From assembly GCF_014649835.1 (NCBI RefSeq), contig NZ_BMTU01000005.1, positions 186,001-250,000 on the forward strand: a stretch of 64,000 nucleotides of DNA, given 5' to 3'. Made by a program: the position numbers and the translations under genes. How positions within the stretch are numbered: position 1 is the stretch's first letter; each line of letters opens with the position of its first letter. Source of the DNA: Streptomyces pilosus. GTDB lineage: Bacteria; Actinomycetota; Actinomycetes; Streptomycetales; Streptomycetaceae. Of the stretch, positions 11,374-20,622 are shown piece by piece. The notes under the pieces were generated by a model that searched no databases, had not been told where the DNA came from, and was given only the letters and a program-made list of their open reading frames with translations.

Positions 11374-12561
11374 GTGACACGGAGCCCTGCCACCCCGCTC
11401 CCCCCGCCCAGGGAACGCCGGCGTCTGCGTGAGGCGGGCGCCCTGACGCGGGCTCAGCTCGCCGCGCGGGTGGGCGTACGGCCCGAGACGGTGCGTTCGT
11501 GGGAGTCCGGCCGCAGCACGCCACGAGGCCGGAACCTGGAGGCCTACGCCACGCTGCTCGCCGCTCTGGCCGGCCCGGCGGACACACCCGCCCGCCCCGG
11601 GGACGAGGCCGGGGCCGATCGCGTACCGGGGCGTCAGCAGGAGGAGGAGTCCGCTGTGGTGACGGTGTGTCCGGACGGACCGGCCGGCGAGCCCGCGGGC
11701 GCCGTCGCGCCGGAGCCGGCGGCGTTCGCCCAGGCGCCCCCGCCGGCGTCGCGGGAGACCGGGGGCCTGACACCCGCTCAGGCCTTCGACGCCCTGTACT
11801 CCTACTGCGCCCCCGCCCTGGTCCGGCAGGCGTACCTGCTCACCGGCCGCCGCGACCTCGCCCGCGAGTCGGTGGAGCGTGCGTTCCAGCAGGCCTGGGA
11901 CCGCTGGCCCGAGGTGGCCCGCGACCCGGATCCGGCCGGCTGGGTGCGCGCGGCGGCGCACGAGTGGGCGCTCTCCCCCTGGCACCGCTTCCGGCGCCGC
12001 TACCGGCAACCCGAGCCCCCGCCCGCCGACGACGGGGACCGCGCACTCCTGGAGACGCTGCTGACCCTGCCGCGGCCGTACCGCCGCACGCTGCTGCTGT
12101 ACGACGGGGTCGGTCTCGGCCTGCCGGAGACGGCGGCGGAGACCGAGGCCACCACCAGGGCGGCGGCCGGCCGGCTGATGTGCGCGCGGAAGGCCGTCGC
12201 CGCCCGGCTGCCGGACCTGTCCGACCCGCGGGAGCTGCACCACCGGCTGGCGGGGCTGGGCTCCATCGGGCGGCTGCGCGCGGCGGAGCCCCCCGCGGTG
12301 CGCGGCGGCAGCGAGCGCCGGGCGCGCTTCTGGACCCGGGCCGCCATCGCCTTCACGGTCGCCCTGATCGGCGCCACGGCCGTCACCCTGCACACGGCAC
12401 CCACCCGTTACGAGCCGCCGGTACCGCCGGGCGAGACGGTCCAGGGTGTTCCGCCGCGGGTGGCGCCCGGTCCGCTGTCGGAGGAGCAGCGGGAGCTGCG
12501 GGACAGTCTGCGCGAGGAACTGCCGCGGGGCACGCAGCGGCTGACGCCCCGGGCGGAGTGA
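11374..12561 (+). CDS. XRE helix-turn-helix protein fused to a sigma-70-like region, membrane-anchored
   Basis: 395 residues from GTG 11374, with GGAGGGG 7 nt upstream. Residues 15-66 are an XRE-type helix-turn-helix (EAGALTRAQLAARVGVRPET, then VRSWESGRS). After a linker, residues 130-260 read like an ECF-type sigma region 2 (FDALYSYCAPALVRQAYLLT, RAFQQAWDRWPEV) and region 4 (LLTLPRPYRRTLLLYDGVGL, LPETAAETEAT). A single membrane helix lies near 325-345, with a short external tail. The two DNA-binding-type modules on one membrane-tethered chain suggest a signalling regulator whose cytosolic half might compete with or act as a sigma factor; that is inference. It ends at the bidirectional hairpin shared with sucD. 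Confidence 0.82.
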   Translation: MTRSPATPLPPPRERRRLREAGALTRAQLAARVGVRPETVRSWESGRSTPRGRNLEAYATLLAALAGPADTPARPGDEAGADRVPGRQQEEESAVVTVCPDGPAGEPAGAVAPEPAAFAQAPPPASRETGGLTPAQAFDALYSYCAPALVRQAYLLTGRRDLARESVERAFQQAWDRWPEVARDPDPAGWVRAAAHEWALSPWHRFRRRYRQPEPPPADDGDRALLETLLTLPRPYRRTLLLYDGVGLGLPETAAETEATTRAAAGRLMCARKAVAARLPDLSDPRELHHRLAGLGSIGRLRAAEPPAVRGGSERRARFWTRAAIAFTVALIGATAVTLHTAPTRYEPPVPPGETVQGVPPRVAPGPLSEEQRELRDSLREELPRGTQRLTPRAE

Positions 12562-12593
12562 GCCGCGCCGGGTGAACCCGCGCGGAGACGACG

Positions 12594-12630
12594 GTGGGCC
12601 CGTCCCCCCTTGCCGGGGGGACGGGCCCAC
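12594..12630. terminator. Bidirectional hairpin between the XRE/sigma-like gene and sucD
   Basis: Perfect 16-bp stem (12594-12609 with 12615-12630) and TTGCC loop, placed 33 nt past one stop and 27 nt past the other of two convergent genes. Confidence 0.85.
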
Positions 12631-12656
12631 GCGTGCGGTGCGCCGGTGCCGGTGAC

Positions 12657-13541
12657 TCAGCCGGCGAGGACCGCGCGCGCCAGCTTCGCCGTCTCGGTCG
12701 GCGTCTTGCCGACCTTGACGCCGGCGGCCTCGAGGGCCTCCTTCTTGGCGGCGGCCGTGCCGGAGGAGCCGGAGACGATGGCGCCGGCGTGGCCCATGGT
12801 CTTGCCCTCGGGCGCGGTGAAGCCCGCGACGTAGCCGACGACCGGCTTGGTCACGTTGTCCTTGATGTAGGCCGCGGCCCGCTCCTCGGCGTCGCCGCCG
12901 ATCTCACCGATCATCACGATCAGGTCGGTGTCGGGGTCGGCCTCGAACGCGGCGAGCGCGTCGATGTGCGTGGTGCCGATGACCGGGTCGCCGCCGATGC
13001 CCACGGCGGAGGAGAAGCCGATGTCACGCAGCTCGTACATCATCTGGTACGTCAGCGTGCCGGACTTCGAGACCAGGCCGATGCGGCCCGGCTTGGTGAT
13101 GTCGCCCGGGATGATGCCGGCGTTCGACTGACCGGGGCTGATCAGGCCCGGGCAGTTCGGGCCGATGATCCGGGTCTTGTCGCCCTTCTCCACGGCGTAC
13201 GCGTAGAAGGCGGCGGAGTCGTGCACCGCGATGCCCTCGGTGATGACGACCGCGAGGGGGATCTCGGCGTCGATGGCCTCGACGACGGCGGCCTTGGCGA
13301 AGGCCGGCGGGACGAAGAGGACGGAGACGTTGGCGCCCGTCTTCTCCATCGCCTCGGCGACCGTGCCGAAGACCGGGATCTCGTTGCCGTCGATGTCGAC
13401 GGACGTGCCCGCCTTGCGGGGGTTCACGCCGCCGACGATGTTGGTGCCGTCCGCCAGCATGAGCTTGGTGTGCTTCATGCCCGTGGCACCGGTCATGCCC
13501 TGGACGATGACCTTGGAGTCCTTGTTGAGGAAGATAGCCAT
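12657..13541 (-). CDS. sucD: Succinyl-CoA synthetase (ADP-forming) alpha subunit
   Basis: 294 residues from ATG 13541. Together with SucC it converts succinyl-CoA to succinate with substrate-level phosphorylation in the TCA cycle. The CoA-binding N-terminus has [15 protein letters not shown]; the phosphohistidine loop is [17 protein letters not shown] with the catalytic His. GPNCPGLI is present. It lies 21 nt downstream of sucC in a two-gene operon that ends at the 12594-12630 hairpin. Confidence 0.97.
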   Translation of the reverse strand: MAIFLNKDSKVIVQGMTGATGMKHTKLMLADGTNIVGGVNPRKAGTSVDIDGNEIPVFGTVAEAMEKTGANVSVLFVPPAFAKAAVVEAIDAEIPLAVVITEGIAVHDSAAFYAYAVEKGDKTRIIGPNCPGLISPGQSNAGIIPGDITKPGRIGLVSKSGTLTYQMMYELRDIGFSSAVGIGGDPVIGTTHIDALAAFEADPDTDLIVMIGEIGGDAEERAAAYIKDNVTKPVVGYVAGFTAPEGKTMGHAGAIVSGSSGTAAAKKEALEAAGVKVGKTPTETAKLARAVLAG

Positions 13542-13562
13542 GGCTGTGGTGTCCCTCGTCCC

Positions 13563-14741
13563 TTACTTCGCAGCCGCGAGCTCGGCGGCCTTGTCGGCCG
13601 CGCCGTCCATGGTGTCCACGCGCTGCACCAGCGGGTGGTTGGCGTCGGAGAGGATCTTGCGACCCAGCTCGGCGTTGTTGCCGTCGAGGCGGACGACGAG
13701 GGGCTTGGTGACTTCCTCGCCCCGGTCCGCGAGCAGCTGCAGCGCCTGCACGATGCCGTTGGCGACCTCGTCGCAGGCGGTGATGCCGCCGAAGACGTTG
13801 ACGAAGACGGACTTGACGTCCGGGTCGCCGAGGATGATCTCCAGGCCGTTCGCCATGACGGCGGCGGAGGCGCCGCCACCGATGTCGAGGAAGTTGGCGG
13901 GCTTGACGCCGCCGTGCGCCTCACCGGCGTAGGCGACGACGTCGAGGGTGCTCATGACGAGTCCCGCGCCGTTGCCGATGATGCCGACCTCGCCGTCGAG
14001 CTTGACGTAGTTGAGGTTCTTCTCCTTGGCGGCCGCCTCGAGCGGGTTGGCGGAGGCCTTGTCCTGGAGGGCCTCGTGCTCCGGCTGGCGGAACTCGGCG
14101 TTCTCGTCCAGGGAGACCTTGCCGTCCAGGGCGATGACGTCACCGGAGGCGACCTTGGCCAGCGGGTTGACCTCGACGAGGAGCGCGTCCTCGGCGACGA
14201 AGGTCTTCCACAGGGTGACCAGGACGTCGGCGACCTTGTCGGCGACCTCGGCCGGGAAGTTCGCGGCCTCGACGATCTCGCGCGCCTTGGCGGGGGTCAC
14301 GCCCTCGTTGGCGTCGATCGGCGTCTTGGCGACGGCCTCCGGGCGGGTGGCCGCCACCTCCTCGATGTCCATGCCGCCCTCGACGGAGGCGATGGAGAGG
14401 AAGGTGCGGTTGGCACGGTCGAGGAGGAAGGAGACGTAGTACTCCTCCACGATCTCGGGAGCCGTCTCGGCGATCATCACCTTGTGGACCGTGTGGCCCT
14501 TGATGTCCATGCCGAGGATGTCCGTCGCGCGGGCGACGGCCTCGTCCGGGGTCGCGGCGAGCTTGACGCCGCCGGCCTTGCCCCGGCCACCCACCTTCAC
14601 CTGGGCCTTGACGACGGACTTGCCACCGAGACGCTCAGTGGCTGCGCGGGCCGCCTCAGGCGTGTCGATGACTTCACCGGCCAGCACCGGTACATCGTGC
14701 TTGGCGAAGAGGTCCCTCGCCTGGTACTCGAACAGGTCCAC
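13563..14741 (-). CDS. sucC: Succinyl-CoA synthetase (ADP-forming) beta subunit
   Basis: 392 residues from GTG 14741 ([20 protein letters not shown]), with GGGACGGAAG upstream. It has the ATP-grasp N-terminal domain with [18 protein letters not shown] and the C-terminal ligase domain with [15 protein letters not shown] and [14 protein letters not shown]. It binds nucleotide and succinate and pairs with SucD. First gene of the sucC-sucD operon; the upstream 1.08 kb have no gene, so the promoter lies there. Confidence 0.97.
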   Translation of the reverse strand: MDLFEYQARDLFAKHDVPVLAGEVIDTPEAARAATERLGGKSVVKAQVKVGGRGKAGGVKLAATPDEAVARATDILGMDIKGHTVHKVMIAETAPEIVEEYYVSFLLDRANRTFLSIASVEGGMDIEEVAATRPEAVAKTPIDANEGVTPAKAREIVEAANFPAEVADKVADVLVTLWKTFVAEDALLVEVNPLAKVASGDVIALDGKVSLDENAEFRQPEHEALQDKASANPLEAAAKEKNLNYVKLDGEVGIIGNGAGLVMSTLDVVAYAGEAHGGVKPANFLDIGGGASAAVMANGLEIILGDPDVKSVFVNVFGGITACDEVANGIVQALQLLADRGEEVTKPLVVRLDGNNAELGRKILSDANHPLVQRVDTMDGAADKAAELAAAK

Positions 14742-15822
14742 GCGCTTCCGTCCCTATCAGTGATCTCGCGGTTCGTTGGATGCGTGGGCGTGCCGCGAAG
14801 GGCAACGTGACGTCCGCTGTGTCACAAGGGAGGCGCACACGGTGTCCGAGCGCGCGGCATGTCCATCTCGCAGGCTATCGCCGCTTGGGTGACCTCTCTA
14901 AATCGCGGGTCACACGTGAGCGGTGATACCTGTCACATGATGCCTCGCTCCCTGGCACGGCGTGCCGCGGGTGAGGGGCCTCACCGGGCTGGGGTTGACC
15001 CGGTGAGGCCCTGCGCACACCCCGGAGGGGACGGGCGGATGCCCGGCATCCGGGATGGCGGGGTGACCGGGCCCACCCCAATGGGGCCGGTCACTCCTCC
15101 GCGAGGTCGCGCCCGGACGAGCCGACGGCTTTCGGCTGTCCGGGTCCTGATGCCCTGCGCAGTCCTTGTTACCGGTGAGTCAGGTGAGGGCGGAAGGCGG
15201 GTGGGCACCAGCACACGGGGCGGGGTGCCGGTCCGCGATGTTTTCCGCAGGGGCGGGGGGATTGTCCGCCGGGGCGCGGGGACCTGTCCGCCAGCGCGCG
15301 CCCGCTCACGTCTCAGACACGCACGCTCACCGCGGCGTCGAGGGAGGGGCCGTTCTGCCGTCCCCGCCGTGCGGGCGGAGAGCGGGACCTCCCGGCACCG
15401 GTCCCCGGGCCCGCACCCGCCGCGCCGGGCAGGACCCCGGGGCCGGCGGGCCGGTGCGACGCCGGGACGCCTCGCCCCGAGGGTGCCGGGGGCATCGGGA
15501 AGGTCACCGGGGATCGGGAAGGTCACGGGTATCCGGAACGGAATCGGCACGCCGGCTGATCCGCACGCCGCCGGGCCGCGACGCGCATCGCGTGCGCGGC
15601 GGCGCCGGACACGGCCGGGGACCGGCTCCCGACGGGACTCCTCCCGGACGGCGGGACGAGTGGGACGCCGACCGGGTCCGTGCCGAACGGCGCCGATCCT
15701 CGCCCGCGCCTCCCGAGCCCCCGCAAGCCCCCGGTCACCGATGGGCGGTCATGCCCGTACTCCCCGGCCCACTGCCGGCCCGGCCCGGTCCGGTCGGCCC
15801 CGGTGACGGGTGCGGCGTGCGG
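14742..15822. other. 1.08-kb region between sucC and the VWA gene, no gene accepted
   Basis: The sucC promoter should lie in the first 200 nt. Two hairpins follow: a perfect 13-bp stem at 14976-15011, and an imperfect one at 15063-15094 with outer arms GTGACCGG / CCGGTCAC. The rest is extremely G+C rich with small irregular repeats (GGGAAGGTCAC twice near 15496-15530). The frames open here have Arg/Pro-rich shadow composition and no recognisable domain or ribosome site. The length of the gap is unusual for this compact window. Confidence 0.5.
14976..15011. terminator. Isolated hairpin in the sucC-VWA gap
   Basis: Perfect 13-bp stem GGGCCTCACCGGG (14976-14988) with 14999-15011. It has no clear gene to terminate: sucC starts 235 nt away and reads away from it. 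It may block read-through from the VWA operon into sucCD, or mark the end of a lost gene or small RNA. Confidence 0.5.
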
Positions 15823-17034
15823 TCATCCCGTCTCCGGCACCGGCAGCGGCCGTTTCTCGATCGCCGCCGCCATCACCTCCGGGAACAGATCGGGTGTGCA
15901 GGCGAACGCCGGCACGCCCAACGCGGCGAGCGCGGCCGCGTGCTCCCTGTCGTAGGCGGGCGCTCCCTCGTCGGAGAGCGCCAGCAGCGCCACGAACCGC
16001 ACCCCGGACGCCTGCATCGCCGCCACCCGCTGGAGCATCTCGTCGCGGATGCCGCCTTCGTAGAGGTCGCTGATCAGCACGACCACGGTCTCCGTGGGCC
16101 GGGTGATCCGCGACTGGCAGTAGGCGAGCGCCCGGTTGATGTCCGTGCCGCCGCCGAGCCGGGTGCCGAAGAGCACGTCGACGGGGTCGTCGAGCCGGTC
16201 GGTGAGGTCCACGACCGCCGTGTCGAAGGCGACGAGCCGCGTGTCCACCGCCCTCATGGACGCCAGCACCGCGCCGAACACCGACGCGTACACGACGGAC
16301 GCCGCCATCGACCCCGACTGGTCGACGCACAGGACGATCTCCTTGCGCACCGACCGCGAGGCGCGCCCGTACCCGATGAGCCGCTCCGGCACGACCGTCC
16401 GGTGTTCCGGGAGGTAGTGCTTGAGGTTGGCGGCGATCGTGCGGTTCCAGTCGACGTCGTGGTGGCGCGGCCGGCTCACGCGGGCGCTGCGGTCGAGGGC
16501 GCCGGTGAGGGTGGCCCGGGTGCGGGTGGCGAGCCGCTCCTCCAGGTCCCGGACGACCTTGCGCACCACGGTCCGCGCCGTCTCCTTCGTCGTCTCGGGC
16601 ATCGCCTTGTCGAGCGACAGCAGCGTGCCGACGAGGTGGACGTCGGCCTCGACGGCCTCCAGCATCTCCGGTTCCAGCAGGAGCGTGGCGAGCCCAAGCC
16701 GGTCGATGGCGTCGCGCTGCATCACCTGGACGACGGAGGCGGGGAAGTAGGTCCGGATGTCCCCCAGCCAGCGGGCCACCGAGGGCGCCGACGCCCCGAG
16801 CCCCGCCGAGCGGTCCCCGCCCGGCCGCGGTCTGTCCGCCTTGCCGTAGAGCGCGGTGAGCGCCCCGTCCATCGCGGCGTCCTGCCCGGACAGTGCGTGG
16901 CCGGTCCCGTCGGCCTCGTCCCCGCCGAGCACGAGACGCCATCTGCGCAGCCGCTCCCGCGCCGCCGGGTCCTCCGTGTCCGTCTCCCCCTGTGGGTACG
17001 TGTCCGTCTCCGTCTCTGGGTGCGTGTCCGTCAT
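15823..17034 (-). CDS. VWA domain protein of the MoxR/DUF5682 operon
   Basis: 403 residues from ATG 17034. The N-terminal part is helical and charged. The C-terminal half is a von Willebrand A fold with a complete MIDAS: VDQSGSM (DxSxS), the threonine in GGGTDINRAL and the acidic ISDLYEGG. VWA proteins beside MoxR ATPases typically bind a metal-dependent partner and act with the ATPase in remodelling or chaperone-like assemblies in the cytoplasm. There is no signal peptide or membrane helix. It lies 4 nt after DUF5682 and is last in the leftward operon MoxR-DUF5682-VWA, so it should come under the damage-type promoter at 20534-20556. Confidence 0.9.
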   Translation of the reverse strand: MTDTHPETETDTYPQGETDTEDPAARERLRRWRLVLGGDEADGTGHALSGQDAAMDGALTALYGKADRPRPGGDRSAGLGASAPSVARWLGDIRTYFPASVVQVMQRDAIDRLGLATLLLEPEMLEAVEADVHLVGTLLSLDKAMPETTKETARTVVRKVVRDLEERLATRTRATLTGALDRSARVSRPRHHDVDWNRTIAANLKHYLPEHRTVVPERLIGYGRASRSVRKEIVLCVDQSGSMAASVVYASVFGAVLASMRAVDTRLVAFDTAVVDLTDRLDDPVDVLFGTRLGGGTDINRALAYCQSRITRPTETVVVLISDLYEGGIRDEMLQRVAAMQASGVRFVALLALSDEGAPAYDREHAAALAALGVPAFACTPDLFPEVMAAAIEKRPLPVPETG

Positions 17035-17038
17035 CCCG

Positions 17039-19396
17039 TCATCCCGCCTCCCCGGCCGGTCCGGTGTTCGCTCTCTCGTCCTCCTCGCCCGGGCCGCCCA
17101 GCAGCAGCCGCAGCACCGGCAGCACGGCGTCCGCGCGGGCGGTGTCGGGGCCGGGGGCGAAGCCGGGTGTGACGCGCCCCGTGCCGGTCACGCCGGCGCG
17201 TGCCCCCGGCCCGCGCCGGACCAGTTCCCCCACGGTGCGCCGCACCCCCGGCCCGTACGCGGAGAACGTGCGCCGCACCAGCGGCAGCACCTCCGTGAAC
17301 GCCTCCGCCGGTACGCCCGTCAGCCAGGCGTCCACCAGGGCGAGCAGCCGCTCGTCGTGGACCAGGAGGAGTCCGCCGTCGGACGCCCCGCCGACGAACC
17401 CCTCGACCCACGCGGCCGCGTCCGCCGGGGGCGTGCCCCGCGAGAGCGCGAGGCCCATGAGCCGCGCCGCCTCGTCCCGCGCCAGTGCGCCGCCGTCCAG
17501 CAGCAGCCGCACGGACCGGCCCCGGACGACGCCGGGCACGGTGTCCCGGGCGGACAGCGTCCGCAGGACCGTCTGCCAGCGGACCCGGAGTGTCCCGTGG
17601 CCCGGTGCGGACGCGTCGTCGAGGAGGCCCACGGCGCCGTGCACGGCGTCGACGTGGTCGCGCATCTCCTCGGCGGCGTCGGCGTCGAGGCCGGCGCAGG
17701 CCGGGGGCAGCCCGACGCATATCCGCCCGGCCAGCCCGGCGGCGACCTCGGCCAGCGCCGCCGTGTCGGTGCCGCGCACGTCCCCGTAGCGCAGGGAACG
17801 GACCAGGGCGGGCAGCGCCCGGGCGAGGTGGCCGACGTCCGTGTCGAGGGCCGCCCGGTCGGCGAGGACCCGCATCACGGTGGGCAGCGCCCCGGTCAGT
17901 CCGGCCAGCAGGCAGTGCTCGGCGAGCCCGGTGACCCCGTCGAGGCCCCGCGCGGTGACGGCGCCCGTCTCCGCCTTGGCGGTCGCCGCGGTGTGGACGG
18001 TCGTGCCCCACACCCCGGCCTCGGCGACCCGTACGGACAGCTCCGGCTCCCAGCGCAGCCGCCAGCTCTCCCGGAAGGTGCCGGTGCTGCCGCGCGAGAC
18101 GGCGGGTTCACCCCAGCCGACGCCGAGCAGCCGCAGCCGGTGCAGCAGTCTGCTGCGCTCCGCGTCGGTGTCCTTGCGCAGGTCGAGCTCCAGCTGCCGC
18201 TCCGCCGCCTCCGGCTTCAGCCGCAGCCGGCGCTGGATGCGGGCGAGGTCCCGCTGCAACGGCACGGCGGGCGCCGCGGCCGGCACCTCCCCCAGGACGT
18301 CGCCGACGACCAGCCGGTCGCGCACCAGGGCCAGCGGCACGTCGGAGCCGTCGCACATCACCGCCCGCACCGCGTCCGTCGTCTCGCTCAGCCCGGCCAG
18401 CGGCCGTCCGCGCATCGCCGCGAGCGTCTCCGCCAGCCGTACGGCCTCGATGACGTGCGCGGACGACACCATCCGGTCCTCGGCCCGCAGCAGCCCGGCC
18501 ACCTCGGTCAGCCAGCGCTCCACCGGCCGGTCCGGGGCATCGAACAGGTGCCGGTACCAGCCGGGGGAGTCGATGCCCGCGCCGTAGCCGCTCGCCCGGG
18601 AGAGCCTGCGGTGGGTCCAGGGCACCCAGGTCATGTCCGTCTTCACCTTGGGCAGCCCCTTCAGCAGGGCCCGGTCGGCCGCGAGCGGGTTGCCGCGCCG
18701 CAGCGCCGGCACGTGCCAGGCGCCGCAGACCACGGCCACACCGTCCCCGAACTCCCGCTGGGCCGCGCGGATCCGCAGCCGCATGTGGGCCTCGCGGACG
18801 AGGTCCCGCTCGTCCCCCCCGTCGCCGCACTCCTCGCGCAGCGCGGTCATCGCCTCCTCCAGCGCCGTGAACGGCGCGACCGGGTCCCCCTTCCCCACTC
18901 CCCGGTGCTCCACGACGTCCTCCCACCACCGCTCGGCGTCGTCGTAGCCGGCCGCCTCGGCCAGCGCGCCCAGGGGGTCGGTGCGCACGCGCGGCTCCGG
19001 CACGGCGCCCTCGCCGGCCGCCGCGGCCGGCGGAGCGTGCCCCTCGTCCTCCTCCCGGGCCAGCGTGTGCGCCGCCGGCAGGTCGATGAAGCGGGCCGGG
19101 ACGCCGTGCTCCAGCGCCCAGCGGATCGCGACCCACTCCGGGGAGAACCCGGCCAGGGGCCAGAACGCCGAGCGGCCGGGCTCGTCCACGGCATGGGCGA
19201 GCAGGGCGACCGGCGGCCGCATGTCCTCCTCGGCGGCGAGCGGGATCAGCGGGTCGGCCTCGGGCGGCCCCTCGATCAGCACGACACCCGGCCGGGCCTC
19301 CTCCAGCGCCGCCCGCACCGCGCGCGCCGACCCCGGACCGTGGTGCCGCACCCCGAGCAGCAGCGGCCCCGCGGCGTCCGCGTCCCCTCCGCTCAC
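17039..19396 (-). CDS. DUF5682 family protein
   Basis: 785 residues; the start at 19396 overlaps the MoxR stop by 4 nt (ATGA). It begins with the family signature LLLGVRHHGPGSARAVRAAL followed by LIEGPPEADPLIPLA, recalling a TraB/ChaN-like haem- or metal-binding fold. Conserved-looking pieces further in include AFWPLAGFSPEWVAIRWAL, VVCGAWHVPAL and WVPWTHRRLSRASGYGAGI. The rest is helical with leucine-rich spacing. No membrane helix is seen. Function is unknown. It is always seen in the context of MoxR, VWA and SWIM genes as far as I know, which points to a shared cytosolic machine. Confidence 0.88.
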   Translation of the reverse strand: MSGGDADAAGPLLLGVRHHGPGSARAVRAALEEARPGVVLIEGPPEADPLIPLAAEEDMRPPVALLAHAVDEPGRSAFWPLAGFSPEWVAIRWALEHGVPARFIDLPAAHTLAREEDEGHAPPAAAAGEGAVPEPRVRTDPLGALAEAAGYDDAERWWEDVVEHRGVGKGDPVAPFTALEEAMTALREECGDGGDERDLVREAHMRLRIRAAQREFGDGVAVVCGAWHVPALRRGNPLAADRALLKGLPKVKTDMTWVPWTHRRLSRASGYGAGIDSPGWYRHLFDAPDRPVERWLTEVAGLLRAEDRMVSSAHVIEAVRLAETLAAMRGRPLAGLSETTDAVRAVMCDGSDVPLALVRDRLVVGDVLGEVPAAAPAVPLQRDLARIQRRLRLKPEAAERQLELDLRKDTDAERSRLLHRLRLLGVGWGEPAVSRGSTGTFRESWRLRWEPELSVRVAEAGVWGTTVHTAATAKAETGAVTARGLDGVTGLAEHCLLAGLTGALPTVMRVLADRAALDTDVGHLARALPALVRSLRYGDVRGTDTAALAEVAAGLAGRICVGLPPACAGLDADAAEEMRDHVDAVHGAVGLLDDASAPGHGTLRVRWQTVLRTLSARDTVPGVVRGRSVRLLLDGGALARDEAARLMGLALSRGTPPADAAAWVEGFVGGASDGGLLLVHDERLLALVDAWLTGVPAEAFTEVLPLVRRTFSAYGPGVRRTVGELVRRGPGARAGVTGTGRVTPGFAPGPDTARADAVLPVLRLLLGGPGEEDERANTGPAGEAG

Positions 19397-20490
19397 GCGC
19401 CGGCCTCCCGGCAGGCCCGGTAGAAGTCCTGCCAGCCGTCACGCTCGCGGACGACGGTCTCCAGGTACTCCTGCCAGACGACACGGTCCGCCGCCGGGTC
19501 ACGGACGACCGCGCCGAGGATGCCCGCCGCGACGTCCCCGGCCCGCAGCGTCCCGTCGCCGAAGTGCGCCGCGAGCGCCAGTCCGCCCGTGACCACGGAG
19601 ATCGCCTCGGCCGTGGACAGCGTGCCGCTGGGCGACTTGAGCCGGGTGCGGCCGTCGGCCGTCACCCCGTCGCGCAGCTCACGGAAGACGGTGACGACCC
19701 GGCGGATCTCGTCGATGCCGTCGGGCACGGCCGGCAGGTCGAGGGAGCGGCCGATCTGGCCGACGCGGCGCGAGACGATGTCGACCTCCGCCTCCGGAGT
19801 CTCGGGCAGCGGCAGCACCACGGTGTTGAACCGGCGGCGCAGGGCGCTGGACAGCTCGTTGATCCCGCGGTCGCGGTCGTTGGCCGTGGCGATCAGGTTG
19901 AAGCCGCGGACCGCCTGCACCTCCTGCCCCAGCTCCGGTATCGGCAGGGTCTTCTCCGAGAGGAGGGTGATCAGCGTGTCCTGCACGTCGGCCGGGATAC
20001 GGGTCAGCTCCTCGACGCGGACCGTCATGCCCTCCGCCATGGCCCGCATCACCGGACTGGGCACCAGGGCCTCCCGGCTGGGGCCGTCCGCCAGGAGCCG
20101 GGCGTAGTTCCAGCCGTAGCGGATGGCTTCCTCCGGGGTCCCGGCGGTGCCCTGCACCAGCAGGGTGGAGTCGCCGCTGACCGCCGCGGCCAGGTGCTCC
20201 GAGACCCAGGTCTTCGCCGTGCCGGGCACCCCGAGCAGCAGCAGGGCGCGGTCGGTGGCGAGGGTGGTGACCGCGACCTCGACGAGCCGGCGCGGGCCGA
20301 CGTACTTCGGGGTGATCACCGTGCCGTCCGGCAGGGTGCCGCCCAGCAGGTAGGTGGCGACGGCCCACGGCGAGAGTCTCCAGCGCGCGGGGCGCGGGCG
20401 GTCGTCCTGCGCGGCCAGTGCGGCGAGTTCGGCGGCGAAGGCGTCCTCGGCGTGCGGCCGCAGCGTGTCCCGTTCGACAGGCACAGTCAT
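19393..20490 (-). CDS. MoxR-type AAA+ ATPase
   Basis: 365 residues from ATG 20490, preceded by GGAGGGGG at 8-9 nt. The Walker A is GVPGTAKTW; the Walker B region reads RVEELTRIPADVQDTL; sensor 1 is LIATANDRDRGI; and the SSALRRRF arginine-finger segment follows. This is the MoxR/RavA-like branch, ATPases that remodel client proteins together with VWA partners. First gene of the leftward operon with DUF5682 and VWA. The upstream DNA carries a TTGTCAGTG element at 20548-20556, suggesting DNA-damage induction. The frame is open for 22 codons upstream but without a ribosome site. Confidence 0.93.
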   Translation of the reverse strand: MTVPVERDTLRPHAEDAFAAELAALAAQDDRPRPARWRLSPWAVATYLLGGTLPDGTVITPKYVGPRRLVEVAVTTLATDRALLLLGVPGTAKTWVSEHLAAAVSGDSTLLVQGTAGTPEEAIRYGWNYARLLADGPSREALVPSPVMRAMAEGMTVRVEELTRIPADVQDTLITLLSEKTLPIPELGQEVQAVRGFNLIATANDRDRGINELSSALRRRFNTVVLPLPETPEAEVDIVSRRVGQIGRSLDLPAVPDGIDEIRRVVTVFRELRDGVTADGRTRLKSPSGTLSTAEAISVVTGGLALAAHFGDGTLRAGDVAAGILGAVVRDPAADRVVWQEYLETVVRERDGWQDFYRACREAGA

Positions 20491-20533
20491 GGCTGAGTCC
20501 CCCTCCAGCTCGGCCGGTTCGGATCTGCCACCA

Positions 20534-20556
20534 ACCGTGCACCACGCCACTGACAA
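20534..20556 (-). promoter_or_regulatory. DNA-damage (RecA-NDp / PafBC-type) promoter motif for the MoxR operon
   Basis: On the leftward strand TTGTCAGTG (20556-20548), an 8-nt spacer and CACGGT (20539-20534). The first block matches the RecA-independent damage promoter consensus TTGTCRGTG-N8-TAnnnT exactly; the -10 has CA instead of TA. Predicted start near 20527 gives a ~37-nt leader with GGAGGGGG before ATG 20490. It is the left arm of a perfect 15-bp inverted repeat with the SWIM promoter. Confidence 0.7.
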
Positions 20557-20592
20557 TCGCTCCGGCCTGCGCGGATGCGCGCCCGGGGTCGA

Positions 20593-20615
20593 TTGTCAGT
20601 GGCGGGATCTAGTTT
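20593..20615 (+). promoter_or_regulatory. DNA-damage (RecA-NDp / PafBC-type) promoter motif for the SWIM-DUF5691 genes
   Basis: TTGTCAGTG at 20593-20601, spacer GCGGGATC (8 nt), TAGTTT at 20610-20615: a full match to TTGTCRGTG-N8-TAnnnT. Transcription should begin at about 20622-20623, on the A of the SWIM ATG, so the mRNA is probably leaderless. The block CGATTGTCAGTGGCG (20590-20604) is the exact inverse of 20545-20559. Confidence 0.8.
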
Positions 20616-20622
20616 CGGTGGC

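Noticed and set aside
14981..15550. Leftward 189-codon frame in the sucC-VWA gap
   Set aside because: Arg/Pro-rich composition, no ribosome site, no domain; it spans both hairpins of the region.
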